DNA of 62,761 nucleotides, taken from Alphaproteobacteria bacterium (GTDB lineage: Bacteria; Pseudomonadota; Alphaproteobacteria; UBA828). Where the stretch lies: the NCBI GenBank assembly GCA_009691045.1, contig SHWC01000008.1, positions 1 to 62,761 of the forward strand. The letters are read 5' to 3'. Below, piece by piece: positions 18,609 through 25,794 of this stretch; position 1 is the stretch's first letter; the number at the start of each line of letters is the position of its first letter. The notes beneath the pieces were generated by a model. It worked only from the letters and a program-made list of their open reading frames with translations, did not search any database and was not told the origin of the DNA. Both the position numbers and the translations under genes were made by a program.

Positions 18609-18636
18609 CCCTCTCCGCCCCTGGGGGCGGAGAGGG
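18609..18636. repeat. CCCTCTCCGCCCC palindrome
   Basis: Arms CCCTCTCCGCCCC and GGGGCGGAGAGGG, 13 bp each with a 2-base centre. The same core (CCCTCTCCGCC with GGCGGAGAGGG) recurs at 41550-41576, so it belongs to a dispersed intergenic family. Confidence 0.75.
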
Positions 18637-18658
18637 CCAGGGTGAGGTGGGGGTCCGT

Positions 18659-18733
18659 CAAAGCCCGCAGCGCGAGCCACAACACCGCTTCGGCTTCGGT
18701 CGCCTCCCGTCGCAAGCGCCTAGCACGGAGGGT
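18659..18733 (-). pseudogene. DUF559-like endonuclease remnant
   Basis: Minus-strand translation gives RARRLRREATEAEAVLWLAL, which resembles the N-terminal helix of DUF559 (Vsr-like endonuclease fold) proteins. The frame on both sides is repeat-derived and the rest of the domain, including catalytic residues, is missing. About 25 codons remain, embedded in palindromic repeats. Confidence 0.45.
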
Positions 18734-18786
18734 GCCTGGCCGAAGTGTCAATCCCCACCTCACCCGGCGCGCTGAGGCGCGCCACC

Positions 18787-18806
18787 CGGGAACGCATGCG
18801 TTCCCG
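18787..18806. repeat. 20-base perfect palindrome
   Basis: Self-complementary over 20 bases with no loop, centred on GCATGC, next to the DUF559 relic. Probably part of the same mobile or degenerate intergenic repeat. Confidence 0.55.
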
Positions 18807-18984
18807 CCGCCCCACTGGCGGAGAGGGTATGTGGCAATGCCCGCTTTCTTCTGTCCATTTGAGATTGCCCTGCTCTCAAGGGGAGAGGAGATCAGAAGAT
18901 GTGCACTCAGCATCTTGCCCGCTACGACCTCGACGGGGGAGGGTTGGGGTGGGGGTGATTGCGAAAGCGACTTAATGCCCCGCC

Positions 18985-19710
18985 TCAATACATATGCGTG
19001 CCGCCGTTCATGGTGACGGTCGAGCCCGTGGTCCAGGCCGCCTTGTCATCGACCAGGAACAGCACCGCGTGGGCGACTTCTTCGGGCAGGCCGAAGCGAC
19101 GCACGGGCGATTTATCCAAAATCTTCTCGCGAATGCGCGCCGGGGCGTCGCGCATCATGTAGGTGTCGAGATAGCCGGGCGCGATGTTGTTGACCGTGAT
19201 GCCGTATTTCGCGGCCTCGAGCGCGAGCCCCTTGGTGAAGCCGTGCATGCCGGCCTTGGCCGCGACGTAATTCACCTGGTTGAGTTGGCCCGCCTGGCCG
19301 TTCATCGAGCCGATATTGACGATGCGGCCCCAGCGCTTCTCGATCATCGCGGGGTAAACCTGCTTGCACATGTAGAACACCGAACCGAGATCGATGCGGA
19401 TCACTTTGTGCCATTGCTCGACGGTCATGTTCTCGAACTTGGCTTCCGAGACCGCGCCGGCGTTGTTGACCAGAATGTCGATCGCGCCCAAATCCTTCAC
19501 CACTTGGGCATGGCCGCGCGCGCAGGCATCGAAATCCCCAACATCCCATTTATAGGCCTTGATGCCGGTCTCGGCGCTGAAGGCCTTCGCGAAATTATCG
19601 TCGCTCGCATAATTGACCGCGACTTTATGGCCGGCGGCCTTCAACGCCACCGCGATCGCCGCGCCTATGCCGCGGCTGCCGCCCGTAACAAGTGCAACAT
19701 GTGAGCTCAT
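18985..19710 (-). CDS. Acetoacetyl-CoA reductase paralogue (PhaB-like SDR)
   Basis: 241 residues. SDR motifs: VALVTGGSRGIGAAIAVAL, NNAG at about 90, and the triad in SMNGQAGQLNQVNYVAAK. The HMY C-terminus and the MNGG/QHMY-type ending match PhaB. It reduces acetoacetyl-CoA to (R)-3-hydroxybutyryl-CoA with NADPH in polyhydroxyalkanoate synthesis. It is 27 bases downstream of a second phaB and clearly diverged from it: the stretch after NNAG reads AVSEAKFENMT instead of the usual ITRDxxFxxMT, so substrate preference may differ. Confidence 0.88.
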   Translation of the reverse strand: MSSHVALVTGGSRGIGAAIAVALKAAGHKVAVNYASDDNFAKAFSAETGIKAYKWDVGDFDACARGHAQVVKDLGAIDILVNNAGAVSEAKFENMTVEQWHKVIRIDLGSVFYMCKQVYPAMIEKRWGRIVNIGSMNGQAGQLNQVNYVAAKAGMHGFTKGLALEAAKYGITVNNIAPGYLDTYMMRDAPARIREKILDKSPVRRFGLPEEVAHAVLFLVDDKAAWTTGSTVTMNGGTHMY

Positions 19711-19737
19711 CGTTCTCTTACTCTTTTTGTTCGTCGA

Positions 19738-20460
19738 TCAATACATGTGCTGGCCGCCATTCACCGATACCGTCGAGCCGGTGATGAAATCGGCGTCGTC
19801 GGCCACCAGGAACAGCACGGTGCGTGCGATATCGTCGGCGCGGCCCAAACGCCCGACCGGAATGCGCGCGACGATTTTTTCCAGAATATCAACCGGAACG
19901 GCGCGCACCATGTCGGTGTCGACATAGCCGGGCGCCACCGCGTTCGCGGTAATGTTGAAGCGCGCGCCTTCTTGCGCGAGCGCCTTGGTGAAGCCGTGAA
20001 TGCCCGATTTCGCGGCGGCGTAATTGACTTGGCCATATTGGCCGGCCTGGCCGTTGATCGAGCCGATATTGACGATGCGGCCGAATTTTTTCTCGCGCAT
20101 GCCGTTCACGACAAGGCTGCATAGATTGAAGCACGAGCTCAGATTGGTATCGAGCACCGCGCGCCATTGCTCGGGCGTCATGCGGAAGATCGTCGAATCG
20201 CGCGTGATGCCGGCGTTGTTGACCAGAATTTCAACCGGCCCGAGCTCGGCCGTGATTTTGGCGATGCCGGCTTTGCAGGCGTCGTAATCGGCGACGTCCC
20301 ACTTATATGTTTTGATTCCGGTCTCGGCGTTGAAGCGCTTTGCCGCCTCGTCATTGCCGGCATAAGTCGCGGCAACCTTGTAGCCGGCTTCGTACAAGCG
20401 GCGTGAGATCGCTTCGCCAATGCCTCGTGTGCCGCCGGTGACCAATGCGACCCGTGCCAT
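19738..20460 (-). CDS. phaB: Acetoacetyl-CoA reductase
   Basis: 240 residues, canonical PhaB. TGGTRGIGEAIS binds the cofactor. NNAGITRDSTIFRMTPEQW is the family signature. Catalytic Ser/Tyr/Lys lie in SINGQAGQYGQVNYAAAK. APGYVDTDMVRAVP and GGQHMY complete the match. It makes (R)-3-hydroxybutyryl-CoA for PHA. A GGAGG ribosome-binding site precedes the ATG. No thiolase (phaA) is in this window. Confidence 0.93.
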   Translation of the reverse strand: MARVALVTGGTRGIGEAISRRLYEAGYKVAATYAGNDEAAKRFNAETGIKTYKWDVADYDACKAGIAKITAELGPVEILVNNAGITRDSTIFRMTPEQWRAVLDTNLSSCFNLCSLVVNGMREKKFGRIVNIGSINGQAGQYGQVNYAAAKSGIHGFTKALAQEGARFNITANAVAPGYVDTDMVRAVPVDILEKIVARIPVGRLGRADDIARTVLFLVADDADFITGSTVSVNGGQHMY

Positions 20461-20544
20461 GATGGCCTCCTGGATAGACCCGCCTCGCGGCGATGTGAAT
20501 TTGTGCTTTAGATTTGGACTCGGCGAGCGCGGCCTCGCAAGCGG

Positions 20545-21696
20545 TCATTTCGCTGTTTCGAGAATCCAGCGCGCGAGTGGGCCGTAAAGCGCGGTGTTGG
20601 CGCGTGGGCTCGCGATCATGCCGATATGACCAAGTGGTGGGCGCATGGCGCGGGCGCCTGGAATCGAATGAGCGAGCACTTCGGCCGTCGGCGGCGGCAC
20701 GATGCGGTCTTCCTCTGGAACGACCACGAGCGTGGGCATGGCAAGGCGCTCAGGGCGCACCGCCTCGCCGCCGACCCTATAGGTGCCACGTCCCGGTTGG
20801 TTTTCGTCATACCAGCCGGTCAAACATTCGCGCGCTACCGGGCCGGCGAGCGGCACGCCGTCATTCAGCCAGTCCTCGAGCGCGACGAAACCTTTCGCCG
20901 CCTCGCTCATGGGGTCGAGCGTCGCGAAGCGCACAAATTTGCGCGCGGCCAAGAGGGGGTCGAGCCCGGTGAATAGGCTTTGAATGAGATCGGTCGGCAG
21001 AAGACCAAAAAGGTTGATCGCGTTGTCGAGCATGGCGCGATGCGCCTGCAGGAGAGTGCGCTGGGTGCCGCCATCGGCCGCGAAATCCCACGGCGTCGCC
21101 AAGAGCCCGAGCGCGTTCACCTTATCAGGCGCGCGGAGCGCCAGCGGCAGGGTCAACAGCCCGCCCATGCAATAGCCGATCAAGGGCATGGAACCGCCAT
21201 AAGCGGCGACCGCCGCATCGAGTGCCTTGGCGAGCCGGCCGAGGATGTAGTCGTCCAGCGAAAAGCGTTGCTCGACCGCGCCAGGTGCCGCCCAATCGAG
21301 CAGGAAGCATCTGATGCCGTCGCGGTTGAGGGCGCGCATCAGGCTGCGCTCGGGCGCGAGATCGAGAATATAGGCGCGGTTGATCAGGGACGGCACGAAG
21401 AGCGCGGCTGCCTTGGTCGGCCCGGCTGGCCGGTAATCGAGCAAACGCGAGGTGCCCTCGGCCCACAGCACGGGCGGGTCGATCAGGCTTCGGCGATAGG
21501 GATGGGCGCGGTAGGCCGCGATGCCGTCGAGAAAGAGCCCAAAGCGCCGTCTGGTTTCGCGCTCCAGAGCCGTGAGCAGGGCATCGGGCGGCGCCTTGGC
21601 CAGGGCGTCGGCGAGCGCGGTCGCGTCAGAAGCCAGCTCGTTTTTCCAATTGATCGAGTTGCTCTTCGCAAGCGGCAAGGCGCCGAGTGAGCTCAT
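20545..21696 (-). CDS. Short PhaC-like PHA synthase (alpha/beta fold)
   Basis: 383 residues from the ATG at 21696; the frame is open to an ATG at 21792, but that would deepen the overlap with the upstream gene from 71 to 167 bases. The nucleophile elbow is GYCMGG with Cys, as in PHA synthases (G-x-C-x-G) rather than lipases. The acid lies in VVPEEDRIVPP and the His in LGHIGM. Upstream, YRAHPYRR and LLDYRP match the N-terminal part of class III PhaC. Length fits class III/IV synthases (about 355-390) rather than class I (about 590). It probably polymerises hydroxyacyl-CoA. It overlaps a PhaE-like gene and is followed by two phaB genes. Some relatives are annotated only as alpha/beta hydrolases. 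Confidence 0.78.
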   Translation of the reverse strand: MSSLGALPLAKSNSINWKNELASDATALADALAKAPPDALLTALERETRRRFGLFLDGIAAYRAHPYRRSLIDPPVLWAEGTSRLLDYRPAGPTKAAALFVPSLINRAYILDLAPERSLMRALNRDGIRCFLLDWAAPGAVEQRFSLDDYILGRLAKALDAAVAAYGGSMPLIGYCMGGLLTLPLALRAPDKVNALGLLATPWDFAADGGTQRTLLQAHRAMLDNAINLFGLLPTDLIQSLFTGLDPLLAARKFVRFATLDPMSEAAKGFVALEDWLNDGVPLAGPVARECLTGWYDENQPGRGTYRVGGEAVRPERLAMPTLVVVPEEDRIVPPPTAEVLAHSIPGARAMRPPLGHIGMIASPRANTALYGPLARWILETAK

Positions 21697-22075
21697 CCAT
21701 GTGGCGCTCGCCAGCATGAGGTGCAACGGGAGGGGCCTCGGTCCTTGCCGGGGGGCCAGGGTTGGCGCGGCGTGGCTGGTCATGCGGCGCACCGGGTCCG
21801 GGGCCCGGTTGGGGGCCGGGGTCGGGTTTGGGTTTGGGCTCGGCGGCGGGTCCGGGTTTGGGCCATAAAGTGGTGACCTGGCTTGCCTTCAAGAATGCCT
21901 GCGCCGCGCCGATCTGGCTTTCGATCAGCTGGCCGAGCAAGCGATTGGTCTCGGGGTCGCTGGCCAACGCGGCCACGTGGCTTTGCCACAGATCGAGGAA
22001 CCGGCGCGCCAACGCCTCCAGGCTGGGTGGCTCGCCCGTTGGGGAGGTATCCGAATCGGTTTTGGCGGTGGCCAT
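21626..22075 (-). CDS. Putative PhaE-like accessory subunit of the PHA synthase
   Basis: 149 residues. Residues 17-70 are an amphipathic helical segment (FLDLWQSHVAALASDPETNR, then LIESQIGAAQAFL). Residues 72-120 are a Pro/Gly/Lys-rich linker. The last 24 residues, MDELTRRLAACEEQLDQLEK, form a short coiled coil. This order resembles class III PhaE and phasin-like partners of short PhaC proteins, though at less than half the PhaE length. Its 3' end overlaps the phaC start, which implies coupled translation. Assignment as a PhaE-like subunit is inference from architecture and context; no catalytic motif is expected or seen. Confidence 0.6.
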   Translation of the reverse strand: MATAKTDSDTSPTGEPPSLEALARRFLDLWQSHVAALASDPETNRLLGQLIESQIGAAQAFLKASQVTTLWPKPGPAAEPKPKPDPGPQPGPGPGAPHDQPRRANPGPPARTEAPPVAPHAGERHMDELTRRLAACEEQLDQLEKRAGF

Positions 22076-22150
22076 GAGGGCAAGATAACGGCAAGCCCAC
22101 GGCCTGATCCAGCCCCAAGGGAGCGGCTTTGCCGCGCCGCACTGTCAAAT

Positions 22151-22163
22151 TTGCGCGTTGCAG
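22151..22163. promoter_or_regulatory. Candidate PhaR operator upstream of phaR
   Basis: TTGC and GCAG half-sites with a 5-base spacer, in the divergent gap between the PhaE-like gene and phaR. Alphaproteobacterial PhaR is known to bind TGC-rich palindromes and to regulate its own gene. The 10-mer GCGTTGCAGC is shared exactly with the site at 25042. Confidence 0.4.
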
Positions 22164-22176
22164 CATTTCCTGCCAG

Positions 22177-22190
22177 ACTAAGTCCTTAGT
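22177..22190. promoter_or_regulatory. ACTAAG/CTTAGT inverted repeat
   Basis: Arms of 6 bp separated by TC, about 40 bases before the phaR start codon. It could be an operator or a small leader hairpin; no specific regulator is recognised. Confidence 0.3.
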
Positions 22191-22230
22191 TAGGAGGGGG
22201 CGCCCTCCGCCCCGGGAAGGATTGCGCCAG

Positions 22231-22851
22231 ATGAGCGATACAAGCACCAGCGCCACGCCGCCCGGCGAAACCATCGTGATCAAGAAATACGCGAATCGCC
22301 GTCTCTATAACACGGCGAGTTCAAGCTATGTGACGCTTGAGCATCTCGCCCAGATGGTGCGCGATGGTCAGGAGTTCGTGGTTCAAGATGCGAAGACCGG
22401 CGATAACATCACCCATCAGGTGTTGACTCAGATCATCGTCGAAGAAGAGGCCAAGGGCCATACCATGTTGCCGATCGGCTTTCTGCGACAGCTGATCCGG
22501 CTCTATGGCGATTCATTGCAGGCCTTCGTGCCGCGCTATCTGGAAACCTCGATGGATAATTTCTCGAAGAATCAGGGCCAGATTCGCGAGCAGATCGAAC
22601 GCACCTTCGGCGGCATTTTTCCGTTCGGCGAAATCGAACGCCTGAGCCGGCAGAACCTCGGCGTGTTTCAGCGCGCCATGAGCATGTTCACGCCCTTCGC
22701 CACTACCCAGGCCGGCAAGGCGGCGAGCAATGGCGCGGACAGCGCCCCGGCCGAGGAGCGCGAGCGCGAAGATATTTCGACGCTCAAAGATCGCATGAAC
22801 CAGATGCAGGCCGAGCTCGATCGCTTGGTCCGCCGACGCGAGAGCGAATAG
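22231..22851 (+). CDS. phaR: Polyhydroxyalkanoate synthesis repressor PhaR
   Basis: 206 residues from the ATG at 22231; an upstream extension to 22129 exists but lacks family similarity. The PHB/PHA-accumulation DNA-binding domain is at residues 15-75 (VIKKYANRRLYNTASSSYVT, then HLAQMVRDGQEFVVQDAKTG). The PHB-binding region follows (ITHQVLTQIIVEEEAKGH, LRQLIRLYGDSLQAFVPRYL). The C-terminus is a charged coiled coil. PhaR binds PHA granules and represses phasin and its own gene. It is divergent from the phaC-side operon. A TATTTTT run right after the stop may end transcription. Confidence 0.95.
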   Translation: MSDTSTSATPPGETIVIKKYANRRLYNTASSSYVTLEHLAQMVRDGQEFVVQDAKTGDNITHQVLTQIIVEEEAKGHTMLPIGFLRQLIRLYGDSLQAFVPRYLETSMDNFSKNQGQIREQIERTFGGIFPFGEIERLSRQNLGVFQRAMSMFTPFATTQAGKAASNGADSAPAEEREREDISTLKDRMNQMQAELDRLVRRRESE

Positions 22852-22868
22852 GGGGAGGCCCTATTTTT

Positions 22869-22898
22869 GTCTCGATGATCGAGGCCGATCATCGAGAC
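22869..22898. repeat. 13-bp-arm perfect hairpin after phaR
   Basis: GTCTCGATGATCG and its exact complement surround the loop AGGC, in the 186-base gap between convergent phaR and the amidase gene. A T-run precedes it on the plus strand and none follows in either direction, so it is not a textbook terminator. Confidence 0.6.
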
Positions 22899-22925
22899 GC
22901 CCTCAGACGCCGGGCGCGCGTGTGT

Positions 22926-22942
22926 CGCGCGCTTTGCGCGCG
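22926..22942. repeat. CGCGCGC/GCGCGCG hairpin
   Basis: A 7-bp stem with a TTT loop, in the very GC-rich spacer between phaR and the amidase gene. Function unknown. Confidence 0.4.
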
Positions 22943-23037
22943 CAGGGCGCACGACGCGCTTGGCTTACGCCGCTCACGCGGCGCGGCGCGGTCGCGCCGT
23001 GTAGATCCTTTCGATATTTGATCCCAAATCCCCTGCC

Positions 23038-24567
23038 TTACATCTCCTTCCAATCGGTCGCGGCTTCGAAGGCCTGCGCGAATTGCAAGACGGTCGCGTC
23101 GTCATAGCGTTTGCCGATGATCATCATGCCGATCGGCAAATCATCCGACACGCTGCAGGGGATCGTTAGCGCCGGGTGGCCCGAGCAATCGAACGGCGCG
23201 GTGTTGCGCAGCATGTTGAGCGCGGTGTCGACGTACTCCTCGCGCGAGCAATCGGGCGCCGGTAGTTTGGTGGCGCGGAACGGAATGGTCGGCATGACCA
23301 AGACGTCATATTCAGCCAGAGCCGCGTCATAGGCGTCGCGCAAGAGGCGCGAGAGGTTCTGCGCCTTGGCATAGAAGCGGCCATGATAATTCCGGTGCAT
23401 GAACTCGCCGGTCATCATCACGAGCTTGACGGTTTCCGACAGATCGTTCGGGCGTGCGCGCCAACCGCGGGCATAGGCATCCAAGAGCGAGGTGTTGTAA
23501 TAGCCCTCCCAATTCCAGCCCATGCCATTGCCCTTGAGCATTTGGGCAGTGGCGCCTTCGGTCGCGATTGGGGTCCAAATATCGAGGCCGTGCAAATGCC
23601 AGGGCACTGAAATTTGCTTCACCTCGGCGCCGAGTTTCTTGAACACATCGGCCGCTGCCTTGACCTTGGAATCGGTCACGCGCTCGCTCTCGGGATGGCC
23701 GAAGCCCTCTTTGACCACGCCGACCTTCAAGCCCTTCACGCCCTTCTCCAGCGCCGCGACATAATTTTGCGTCTTGGTGCCGATCTGGCGCGGATCATAA
23801 CCATCGACACCCGCGATCACTTGAAGAAGCGTCGCGGTATCGCGCACCGTGCCGGCCATCGGGCCGCAATGATCGAGCGTCGCCTCGATTGGAAAAACAC
23901 CGGTATAGGGCACCAGGCCATGGGTCGGTTTGTGGCCGACAATGCCCGACCACGCGCCCGGCATGCGGACCGAGCCGCCTTGATCGCCGCCCAAGGCCAT
24001 GTCGGCCTCGCCGGTCACGATGACGACCGCGCTACCGGCCGAGGAACCGCCGGATGAATGACCGGGCTTGCGCGGGTTCTCGACCATGCCGGTCGCGGTC
24101 GTGGCGCTACCGCCATCGAAACAAAGATAGGTGTTGGCGGCCTTGCCGATGATCGTGCCGCCGGCATCCAATATGCGCGTGACCACGGTCGCGTCGATAT
24201 CGGGCACAAAACCTTCGAGCACGCTCGCGCCGTTCATCATCGGCACGCCGGCGAGGCAGATATTATCTTTGAGCGCGATGCGCTTGCCGGCGAGCGGGCC
24301 GTTCTTCTTGCCCTTCACCTCGCAGCGCCAATACCACTGATTATATTTATTGTCGGCCGGTTGCGGCCGATGACCGGGATCGCGCGGATATTTCACCGGC
24401 AGTTTGACGTCGGGCAATTCATCGAGCCGGCTATAAACTGCGGCGGTGCCCGCCATCATTTTGCGAAAGGATTCGGCGTCTTCGATCGTGAGCGTCAGGC
24501 CGTAGGAATCGGCGATGTCGAGCACCTCCTCGACCTTGGGCGCGCGAACGGTGGGAAATTTGGCCAT
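23038..24567 (-). CDS. Amidase (amidase-signature family)
   Basis: 509 residues. The amidase-signature triad is visible: Lys in GKRIALKDNICLAGVPMM, the Gly/Ser loop GHSSGGSSAGSAV, and the nucleophile segment GGDQGGSVRMPGAW. VGHKPTHGLVPYTGVFPIE and the N-terminal 90 residues resemble the Rhodococcus enantioselective amidase group (aliphatic and aromatic amides). Those enzymes often sit beside nitrile hydratase, which is absent here. The downstream side faces phaR; upstream lies a small monooxygenase gene, 47 bases away and in the same direction. The natural substrate is unknown. Confidence 0.88.
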   Translation of the reverse strand: MAKFPTVRAPKVEEVLDIADSYGLTLTIEDAESFRKMMAGTAAVYSRLDELPDVKLPVKYPRDPGHRPQPADNKYNQWYWRCEVKGKKNGPLAGKRIALKDNICLAGVPMMNGASVLEGFVPDIDATVVTRILDAGGTIIGKAANTYLCFDGGSATTATGMVENPRKPGHSSGGSSAGSAVVIVTGEADMALGGDQGGSVRMPGAWSGIVGHKPTHGLVPYTGVFPIEATLDHCGPMAGTVRDTATLLQVIAGVDGYDPRQIGTKTQNYVAALEKGVKGLKVGVVKEGFGHPESERVTDSKVKAAADVFKKLGAEVKQISVPWHLHGLDIWTPIATEGATAQMLKGNGMGWNWEGYYNTSLLDAYARGWRARPNDLSETVKLVMMTGEFMHRNYHGRFYAKAQNLSRLLRDAYDAALAEYDVLVMPTIPFRATKLPAPDCSREEYVDTALNMLRNTAPFDCSGHPALTIPCSVSDDLPIGMMIIGKRYDDATVLQFAQAFEAATDWKEM

Positions 24568-24614
24568 GGTCTCCTCCCTGAGATTTTTGGGCCTTGAGGT
24601 TTTTGGTCCCGTTG

Positions 24615-24917
24615 TTAGCTGTGCTTGGCGGCGGTCTCATGCCCGATATAGCGCACGAGATCGCCATCGATCAGCGCGCCATAAAGCGCGACCCATTGGT
24701 CGCGATAGGCCGACGTGTTGTGAGCCTCGAGCGCGGCGCGATCGACAAACCGTTCATAGGTGATGAAGCGCGATGGGTCCTCGCCATCGCGACAGACATA
24801 AAACCCCGCCGTGCCCGGCTCGTTTTGAATGACATGGGCGGTCATTTCACCGAGCGCCGCCTGAAGCGCATCGCCCTTGCCGGGCTTGGCGCGAAAGATC
24901 GCATTGAGAAAAATCAT
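24615..24917 (-). CDS. Putative quinol monooxygenase (ABM family)
   Basis: 100 residues from the ATG at 24917. FLNAIFRAKPGKGDALQAAL, then NEPGTAGFYVCRD, FITYERFVDRAALEAHNTSA and a C-terminal strand give the ferredoxin-like antibiotic-biosynthesis-monooxygenase fold (as in YgiN). Members oxidise quinols or aromatic compounds without cofactor, or act as stress proteins. It probably shares a transcript with the amidase gene. A second ABM protein is at 58059. Confidence 0.82.
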   Translation of the reverse strand: MIFLNAIFRAKPGKGDALQAALGEMTAHVIQNEPGTAGFYVCRDGEDPSRFITYERFVDRAALEAHNTSAYRDQWVALYGALIDGDLVRYIGHETAAKHS

Positions 24918-25041
24918 GGGCCCTCGGTCGAATGGCGAGCGGCCGCGCCGCCCTTGCAGAAGCAGTTTTGGCCGTGGCTTGGCGCGCTTGTCAAACCGGC
25001 CCACCCCGATGAACCGAATTTTCGCGTTGCAAAACAGTATG

Positions 25042-25052
25042 TTGCGTTGCAG
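25042..25052. promoter_or_regulatory. Candidate PhaR operator upstream of the MaoC gene
   Basis: TTGC, 3 bases, GCAG: close to the CTGC-N3-GCAG type reported for alphaproteobacterial PhaR. An additional TTGC lies at 25027-25030. It shares the 10-mer GCGTTGCAGC with the phaR upstream region. Confidence 0.4.
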
Positions 25053-25126
25053 CGGACGGCCCGTAAGTCGTCATTAAGGTCAATTCATCCAGATGTTTTA
25101 ATGATTTAGCATAAAACTTCAAACGC

Positions 25127-25155
25127 TTGCCGGGTTCCGGGCGGGTCCCTATAGT
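25127..25155 (+). promoter_or_regulatory. Sigma70-like promoter of the MaoC gene
   Basis: A -35 hexamer TTGCCG (25127-25132), a 17-base spacer and a -10 hexamer TATAGT (25150-25155), followed by the MaoC gene 91 bases on. An AT-rich upstream stretch could act as an UP element. Confidence 0.55.
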
Positions 25156-25164
25156 CCGCCGTCA

Positions 25165-25175
25165 TTGCAACGCAC
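25165..25175. promoter_or_regulatory. Candidate operator over the transcription start
   Basis: TTGC, 3 bases, GCAC: a weaker version of the same motif placed 10 bases after the -10 box, where a bound repressor would block initiation. Confidence 0.3.
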
Positions 25176-25246
25176 AAAGAGCGCCGCAACACCGATCGAC
25201 CGACCGCGCGGCGGGTCCCCGCAAGCGGCCTGTGTGGGAGCCAAAG

Positions 25247-25696
25247 ATGCAGCCGAGTCGTTATATCGAGGGATTGCCGGCCTATTACTTCGAAGATTTG
25301 GCCATTGGCATGATAGGCGAATATAGCCGGGTCATCAGCCAAGCCGAAGTTGCCCGGTTCGCGGAGCTCTCGGGCGATTTCAATCCGCTGCATTTCAGCC
25401 CTGAATTCACCAAGGGTACCATCTTCAAGAGCCCGATCGTGCACGGTATGCTGACCGCGGCCATGATCTCGACCGTGATCGGCAGCCGGATGCCGGGGCC
25501 AGGCTGTATCTATATTAACCAGGATTTGCGCTTTAAGGCGCCGGTCCGCGCCGGTGACTATGTGACCGCGCGCGCCGTGGTCGAGACCCTGCACGCCGAA
25601 AAGAAGCGCGTCACCTTCCGCACCACCTGCGCGGTTGGCGATAAATTGGTGGTCGACGGCCAGGCCCTAATCCAAGTGCCCTCGCGCGAGTCGTAA
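25247..25696 (+). CDS. MaoC-family (R)-enoyl-CoA hydratase, PhaJ-like
   Basis: 149 residues from the ATG at 25247, with GGGAG six bases upstream; the frame is open further upstream but without similarity. The hot-dog hydratase motif is FAELSGDFNPLHFSPEF (catalytic Asp and His), followed by PIVHGMLTAAMISTVIGSRM. PhaJ-type enzymes hydrate enoyl-CoA to (R)-3-hydroxyacyl-CoA, linking beta-oxidation to PHA synthesis. It is monocistronic with its own promoter. Other MaoC roles (fatty acid or mesaconyl-type dehydration) cannot be excluded; TGC motifs upstream favour the PHA link. Confidence 0.85.
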   Translation: MQPSRYIEGLPAYYFEDLAIGMIGEYSRVISQAEVARFAELSGDFNPLHFSPEFTKGTIFKSPIVHGMLTAAMISTVIGSRMPGPGCIYINQDLRFKAPVRAGDYVTARAVVETLHAEKKRVTFRTTCAVGDKLVVDGQALIQVPSRES

Positions 25697-25794
25697 AAGC
25701 GGGGTGCCATCGCCGCTTCTCAAGCCGAAGCGCACCGCCTATTCTCAGGCCCGCGTCCACCGGACCGGGTGCCGACCCTCGCGCGAGGCTTGAA

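Larger units (their letters stand above)
18472..18984. other. Intergenic spacer of palindromic repeats and a gene relic
   Basis: 513 bases without an intact gene. It holds a 13-bp-arm palindrome (18609-18636), a DUF559-like relic (18659-18733), a 20-base perfect palindrome (18787-18806) and further CCCTCTCC/GGGGAGGG motifs up to about 18955. Frames on both strands are rich in Pro/Gly/Arg and look like translated repeat. Confidence 0.7.
24918..25246. other. Regulatory gap before the MaoC gene
   Basis: 329 bases without a gene. It contains a sigma70-like promoter (25127-25155) and two candidate PhaR sites (25042-25052 and 25165-25175). The AT-rich stretch 25070-25120 stands out from the GC-rich surroundings. 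It is also the divergent upstream region of the small monooxygenase gene. Confidence 0.6.

Noticed and set aside
18602-18988. 128-codon minus-strand frame in the repeat spacer
   Set aside because: Translated repeat (Pro-rich start, Gly-rich end); only a 25-codon DUF559-like relic inside is noteworthy and is reported separately.
22869-22898. Perfect hairpin after phaR as an intrinsic terminator
   Set aside because: The T-run lies before the stem on the plus strand and an A-run follows it on the minus strand; kept as a repeat only.
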